Positions 61,976 to 64,000 of a stretch of DNA of 64,000 bases are shown in pieces. This DNA comes from Gammaproteobacteria bacterium (GTDB taxonomy: Bacteria > Pseudomonadota > Gammaproteobacteria > Pseudomonadales > Cellvibrionaceae). Under the pieces are notes generated by a model, which ran no database searches, was not told the origin of the DNA, and saw only the letters and a list, made by a program, of their open reading frames with translations. Within the stretch, counting starts at the first letter, position 1; every line of letters starts with the position of its first letter. A program made the translations under genes and the position numbers. The stretch covers positions 1 through 64,000 of the forward strand of contig JAGKWO010000014.1 of the NCBI GenBank assembly GCA_021151835.1, written 5' to 3'.

Positions 61976-62166
61976 CCGTAGGTTGGGCAAGGCTGCGCAG
62001 GCAGCCTTGCCCAACATGTCCATGTCGCCGATTAAACCGAAAAAAATAATGTAACCCGTTTTTAATTTAAAATAATTTGTATCAATAAATGCAACGTGAT
62101 TTTTTATCTGTAATTGATTGCCAATTTTTGGCAATGTCGTGTTGGGCATGGCTGCCCAACCTACGG
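61976..62166. repeat. Inverted pair of GTAG-type REP palindromes
   Basis: The left unit carries GTAG at 61978-61981, then GTTGGGCAAGGCTGC (61982-61996) pairing perfectly with GCAGCCTTGCCCAAC (62001-62015). The right unit is GTTGGGCA, TGGC, TGCCCAAC (62141-62160) followed by CTAC (62161-62164), the reversed GTAG. So CCGTAGGTTGGGCA opens the element and TGCCCAACCTACGG closes it. Such GTAG-headed palindromes are the REP type linked to RAYT transposases in Pseudomonas and Stenotrophomonas. It lies between convergent genes, and may act as terminators for both. Confidence 0.75.
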
Positions 62167-62168
62167 CA

Positions 62169-63050
62169 TTACTCAAAACTCTCAATCTTCTCTTTACACA
62201 AAATTTCCGTTAATTCTTGCAACCGCTTGACCCGCTCACCCAACCACTGAAGCTCTTCGAACGTTATTTTGTAATGCTCTGAATAACGCGCATCCACATA
62301 AGCTTTTTTCAGCAACTGAAAATAGCGGCGTTGAAGTTTGGTGTCTTGTGGAAAAACCTCAGCAATGCGTTCATTTTGTGAAATGGCGAGAGAATTGAGC
62401 AGAATTAGATTATGCGTATAAGGTTTGTAGTTAGTTAATACTAACAGCAAACATGAAAAGCAATGTTCTGTGGCTTGGTGCAATTGAAAAGCGGCATTTT
62501 TATAATAAAGTGCATTGACTGCATTCTCATATTGGAAATAGAAAGCTTTTATATTTTCATGCCATATTTTGTAATGTTTCTCTGCAATAGCTTTATATTC
62601 CTGCGGCGTTAAATTTCCAGGCTCTGCCAATTCACGCTTGTCAGATTCATAAAGCACAATACCTTGTCTTTTAATATCGGTGAAAAAGTATTGCCCCTGA
62701 ACCAAAGCGCTGTTCACGTCATCCAGTGTATGAACCAAAATATTCAGCGGCTGGCGCACCCGCAACCCAATGCGTTGTTCCGCCAGATCCCAGATTTTAT
62801 ATTCTTCTACGAGATCTTGTTGATTGACGATAACCAGAATATCGTAATCACTCACATAGCCATAACCGGGTTTATTGACCCATTTGCCAGTGGCATAGCT
62901 ACCGAACAGGATAATCTTTAAGATCCTGCCGCTTTTTTTCTTGCCCGTTGCAAAGCCGGTAACCTGCTCAAACTCTTCGCGCAGGACCGCGACGATATGT
63001 TCAAGGTTATTGCGTTTTGACGCGGGTAAGTGATCAATATTGTTATTCAT
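62169..63050 (-). CDS. Fusion of MNT nucleotidyltransferase and HEPN domains
   Basis: The 293-residue protein has an N-terminal minimal-nucleotidyltransferase domain with G50-S51 (ILFGSYATGK) and the metal-binding D68-x-D70 (VSDYDILVIV). The C-terminal HEPN domain (about 150-285) has AFQLHQATEHCFSCLLLVLTNYKPYTHNLILL and an ARYSEHY segment. MNT and HEPN are usually separate genes forming a toxin-antitoxin pair in which MNT modifies HEPN; here they are one chain. The typical RNase motif RX4-6H is not clear: R255 and H259 are separated by three residues. It may be a self-neutralised toxin, or a KNTase-type enzyme acting on a small molecule. Confidence 0.85.
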   Translation of the reverse strand: MNNNIDHLPASKRNNLEHIVAVLREEFEQVTGFATGKKKSGRILKIILFGSYATGKWVNKPGYGYVSDYDILVIVNQQDLVEEYKIWDLAEQRIGLRVRQPLNILVHTLDDVNSALVQGQYFFTDIKRQGIVLYESDKRELAEPGNLTPQEYKAIAEKHYKIWHENIKAFYFQYENAVNALYYKNAAFQLHQATEHCFSCLLLVLTNYKPYTHNLILLNSLAISQNERIAEVFPQDTKLQRRYFQLLKKAYVDARYSEHYKITFEELQWLGERVKRLQELTEILCKEKIESFE

Positions 63051-63279
63051 GCGGTTCCATTACTGTTATCAAATCCAACATCAACGTTGGCATTAAACCT
63101 GTCCATTGGGTTATGGCTTCCATTTCTGCCGGATCTACGCATCCTATCAAACAAAAAAATAAAACATAAACATAAATTACCCATTCTTGTCGTATTTTTC
63201 ATCGTTGCAAAAGCAACAGCCGGTTCTAGTATAAAAAACGCCATTACTATCAGTGGTAAAAACGATAAAGGACCTGATT

Positions 63280-63678
63280 ATGAAAATGCTAACCATCAAA
63301 AATGCAGTAAAGCTCGTTGCGGGTATCATTTCTGCCTGCGCAATTTCTTCACAGGCGTTCGCTGCAGACATAGCGTTAACTGGAAGCTACGGCAATTACC
63401 TGCAACCGGGATGCGGCTGGGTTTTTGGAAGTTCAAACAATTATGGGCCTACTTCCGGTGTGCCTGTGGGTGCGACTACCAACGGGGTTAATGTCACTAT
63501 CCATTACCTCAATTGCAGTGGTGCTACCGGTCCACAAGCGGTAAAAGTTGTTGTGACTAACTACACTTATACCGTTCCCTATTGGGATTCGCGAATCCAG
63601 ACCGGCCAAACATGCAGTATTAATTCCGGCCAGGCAACGGCGGTAGGTACTTGCGATAGTTATCGCGTATACAATTAA
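63280..63678 (+). CDS. Small secreted protein, unknown function
   Basis: The 132-residue precursor starts at ATG 63280 with AAAGGA upstream. It has a signal peptide (MKMLTIKNAVKLVAGIISA, cleavage after SQAFA) and a mature domain of about 100 residues with four cysteines (GCGW; NCSG; TCSI; TCDS), likely two disulfides, and rich in Gly, Thr and Tyr beta strands. No family is recognised. Its environment (MNT-HEPN upstream, plsC downstream) gives no clue. Confidence 0.6.
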   Translation: MKMLTIKNAVKLVAGIISACAISSQAFAADIALTGSYGNYLQPGCGWVFGSSNNYGPTSGVPVGATTNGVNVTIHYLNCSGATGPQAVKVVVTNYTYTVPYWDSRIQTGQTCSINSGQATAVGTCDSYRVYN

Positions 63679-63682
63679 GAGC

Positions 63683-63698
63683 GCACGTGATCACGTGC
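63683..63698. repeat. Perfect 16-bp palindrome after the secreted-protein gene
   Basis: GCACGTGATCACGTGC lies just past the stop codon of the small secreted protein. It contains two CACGTG hexamers, the core of parS, but not the flanking bases of parS. Confidence 0.5.
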
Positions 63699-63719
63699 TA
63701 TTAAACTGCATTTAATAAA

Positions 63720-63758
63720 TAAAAAACCCGTCGCTCCACCGGAGTGACGGGTTTTTTT
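63720..63758. terminator. Bidirectional terminator between the secreted protein and plsC
   Basis: CCCGTC-CTCC pairs with GGAG-GACGGG around ACC, with A and T runs on both sides. It serves the rightward small gene and the leftward plsC. Confidence 0.9.
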
Positions 63759-63771
63759 AAACGATGAATTG

Positions 63772-64000
63772 TTAGTTAGCTTGTTGTTCAATATCCGCAG
63801 TCGCCGTTGCAACAATACGCACACCATCTTTTCGCGCCGGTGGCATGTTGGCAATTTCATTTTCAATCCAGTTTTTAATATCTTCCGTTAACTGTTTGCG
63901 GTCTTTCCCCGCGGTCTCAAATGGTTCGCTGATTACTACGCGAATAGTGCCCGGGTACTTAATAAACTGTTTATGTGGCCAACATTCACCGGCATTGTGC
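63772..64000 (-). CDS. plsC: 1-acyl-sn-glycerol-3-phosphate acyltransferase, C-terminal part
   Basis: The last 76 codons are visible; the frame continues past the window edge. The sequence HNAGECWPHKQFIKYPGTIRVVISEPF is the characteristic late region of PlsC-type acyltransferases, followed by DIKNWIENEIANMP. PlsC makes phosphatidic acid for phospholipid synthesis. The identification rests on this C-terminal portion only. Confidence 0.8.
   Translation of the reverse strand, partial: HNAGECWPHKQFIKYPGTIRVVISEPFETAGKDRKQLTEDIKNWIENEIANMPPARKDGVRIVATATADIEQQAN

Noticed and set aside
1..64000. CRISPR arrays, rRNA or tRNA genes, insertion sequences with transposase
   Set aside because: No regularly spaced direct repeats, no rRNA-like or cloverleaf sequence and no transposase frame were seen by reading; the only mobile-type repeat found is the REP pair at 61976-62166.

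Overview
The window reads as the replication-origin region of a Gram-negative gammaproteobacterium of the Cellvibrio type. The case rests on the pseudomonad-style order rpmH-dnaA-dnaN-recF-gyrB, the rnpA-yidD-yidC-mnmE block, and two large secreted pectinases whose domains are joined by the long poly-serine linkers typical of Cellvibrio plant cell wall enzymes. The genus is an inference; no rRNA or tRNA gene is present to confirm it.

Layout. 1-4.2 kb (minus): start of the ATP synthase operon (atpI, atpB, atpE), then parB, parA and an rsmG that is short at its 3' end. 4.2-12 kb (minus): mnmG, an AT-rich gap with DnaA boxes, an orphan ParA-type ATPase, mnmE, yidC, yidD, rnpA, rpmH. 12-18.5 kb (plus): a second DnaA-box region, then dnaA, dnaN, recF (carrying two parS-like sites) and gyrB. 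18.5-21.7 kb: a small basic protein, then a sigma-54 activator divergent from cyanase (cynS), with an inverted repeat, an IHF-like site and a -24/-12 promoter between them. 22-25.8 kb: an M48 membrane protease followed by three AIM24/TIGR00266 proteins. 25.8-29 kb: an Lrp-type regulator divergent from leuA, then a lone deaminase-like protein. 29.1-36.5 kb: a candidate structured RNA and a MacAB-like exporter locus with four FtsX-type permeases, one ATPase and one adaptor. 36.5-41.1 kb: a lipoprotein and a MipA-DUF3019-response regulator-histidine kinase cassette. 41.1-42.5 kb: a hydrolase remnant, an HxlR regulator divergent from a small thioredoxin-like protein with two dyads between them, and another coding remnant. 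42.5-48.1 kb: a 1851-residue lipoprotein combining pectate lyase (PL1) and pectin methylesterase (CE8). 48.4-55.8 kb: a tiny membrane ORF, nhaA and a six-gene Mrp antiporter operon with fused MrpA-MrpB. 55.9-64 kb: hypothetical, VOC, a second pectate lyase, Crp/Fnr regulator, nitroreductase, YdcZ-type transporter, GNAT, a GTAG-type REP pair, an MNT-HEPN fusion, a small secreted protein, and the 3' end of plsC.

How the parts fit. ParA/ParB and the parS-like sites would organise the origin; MnmE and MnmG form one tRNA-modifying enzyme; RnpA, RpmH, YidD and YidC serve RNA processing, translation and membrane insertion. CE8 would strip methyl esters from pectin so that the PL1 domain, and the second lyase, can cut it. 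NhaA and Mrp both export sodium in exchange for protons. The strongest regulatory reading is that cynS is switched on by its divergent PAS-containing sigma-54 activator. The least explained items are the deaminase-like protein, the oriC-proximal orphan ParA, the truncated rsmG, the AIM24 triplet and the two competing DnaA-box regions.
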